This document shows, piece by piece, positions 5,884 to 5,976 of a stretch of 5,976 nt of DNA; position 1 is the stretch's first letter, and every line of letters begins with the position of its first letter. A program made the translations under genes and the position numbers. Origin of the DNA: JADLEX01 sp964586775 (lineage in GTDB: Bacteria; Lernaellota; Lernaellaia; JACKCT01); NCBI GenBank assembly GCA_964586775.1, contig CAZPJD010000086.1:1-5976 (forward strand), given 5' to 3'. The notes below the pieces were generated by a model. The model was not told the DNA's origin and made no database searches. It was given only the letters and a program-made list of their open reading frames with translations.

Positions 5884-5895
5884 GGCCTTTCGGCC
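5884..5895 (-). other. 5'-leader hairpin with GNRA-type loop in the SdrD-B-like gene
   Basis: On the minus strand GGCC-GAAA-GGCC forms a four-base stem (five with a U-G pair) closed by a GAAA tetraloop. It starts about six bases after the predicted transcription start near 5901. It sits within a tandem duplication of an 8-mer (5880-5887 and 5888-5895). Hairpins at the extreme 5' end of a message commonly protect it from decay, which would suit an abundant secreted protein. The role is inferred. Confidence 0.4.
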
Positions 5896-5907
5896 ATCGT
5901 TGAGCCC

Positions 5908-5936
5908 ACTTTAGCCGGTCCAGCTTCGTTTGTCAA
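5908..5936 (-). promoter_or_regulatory. Near-consensus sigma-70 promoter of the SdrD-B-like gene
   Basis: Minus strand: a perfect TTGACA (-35, 5931-5936), an ideal 17-base spacer, and TAAAGT (-10, 5908-5913; four of six). The predicted start is the A at 5901, leaving a leader of about 75 bases before ATG 5825. This is the best promoter in the window. Confidence 0.8.
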
Positions 5937-5938
5937 CT

Positions 5939-5961
5939 AAAAACTCTAAAAACGCGAAAAA
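5939..5961 (-). promoter_or_regulatory. Three evenly spaced A5/T5 tracts, candidate UP element
   Basis: AAAAA runs at 5939-5943, 5948-5952 and 5957-5961 are exactly nine bases apart, in otherwise GC-rich DNA, and lie directly upstream of the TTGACA box. Position and composition fit an UP element contacted by the RNA polymerase alpha subunit, or intrinsically bent DNA. The sequence continues to the window edge without another gene. Confidence 0.5.
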
Positions 5962-5976
5962 TTCTCTGAGAAGACG

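Noticed and set aside
5826..5936. Upstream TTG start of the SdrD-B-like gene at 5936
   Set aside because: The TTG is part of the -35 box, the extension is polar and would bury the signal peptide, and ATG 5825 has a well-placed ribosome site.
1..5976. tRNA, rRNA, CRISPR, insertion sequence, prophage or toxin-antitoxin content
   Set aside because: I found no cloverleaf-like block, regular spaced repeats, transposase motifs or terminal inverted repeats. Every long stretch is explained by the six genes and their control regions.

Overview
The window reads as chromosomal DNA of a GC-rich, Gram-negative bacterium. The Gram-negative call rests on a predicted outer-membrane LpxR-type lipid A deacylase that ends in an aromatic residue, and on a lipoprotein-like signal on the glycoside hydrolase. 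An SdrD-B-like secreted protein with a 'GFWK' tail and many small, separately transcribed units would suit an uncultured deltaproteobacterial or myxobacterial-type lineage, but that placement is a weak inference. I see no RNA gene, mobile element, CRISPR array or phage gene.

Layout. (1) Positions 1-1686, minus strand: a GH5 glycosidase of the endoglycoceramidase / glucosylceramidase-like group with a lipoprotein-type N-terminus. It is cut by the window edge just after its catalytic domain and has its own extended -10 promoter. (2) Positions 1795-2651, minus strand: a two-gene operon of an ArsR-family repressor and an AHSA1/SRPBCC protein, joined by a GTGA stop/start overlap. Its promoter lies directly against the start codon and carries a perfect palindrome over the -10 box, which suggests autoregulation and a leaderless or almost leaderless message. 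(3) Positions 2824-4810, plus strand, divergent from the ArsR operon: an LpxR-like (DUF2219) lipid A 3'-O-deacylase followed 19 bases later by a class I SAM-dependent methyltransferase. (4) Positions 4847-4878: a strong hairpin terminator between convergent units, with its U-tract serving the minus strand. (5) Positions 4920-5825, minus strand: a secreted protein with one SdrD-B-like domain and a Cys-flanked alpha-helical 'GFWK' domain. It is driven by a near-consensus sigma-70 promoter with three evenly spaced A5 tracts upstream and a GNRA-type hairpin at the start of its leader.

How the parts may work together. The GH5 enzyme and the LpxR homologue both act on glycolipids in their families (glycosphingolipids or steryl glucosides, and lipid A), so the window has a loose envelope/glycolipid theme. 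They lie in separate transcription units, and no direct pathway link is visible.

The oddest point is the start of the LpxR gene. The first ordinary in-frame start (ATG 2899) falls inside what is clearly a signal peptide. The missing half is encoded in frame upstream, where the only well-placed start is a CTG behind a strong Shine-Dalgarno sequence. The alternative is ATG 2838 with one extra T in a T5 run.
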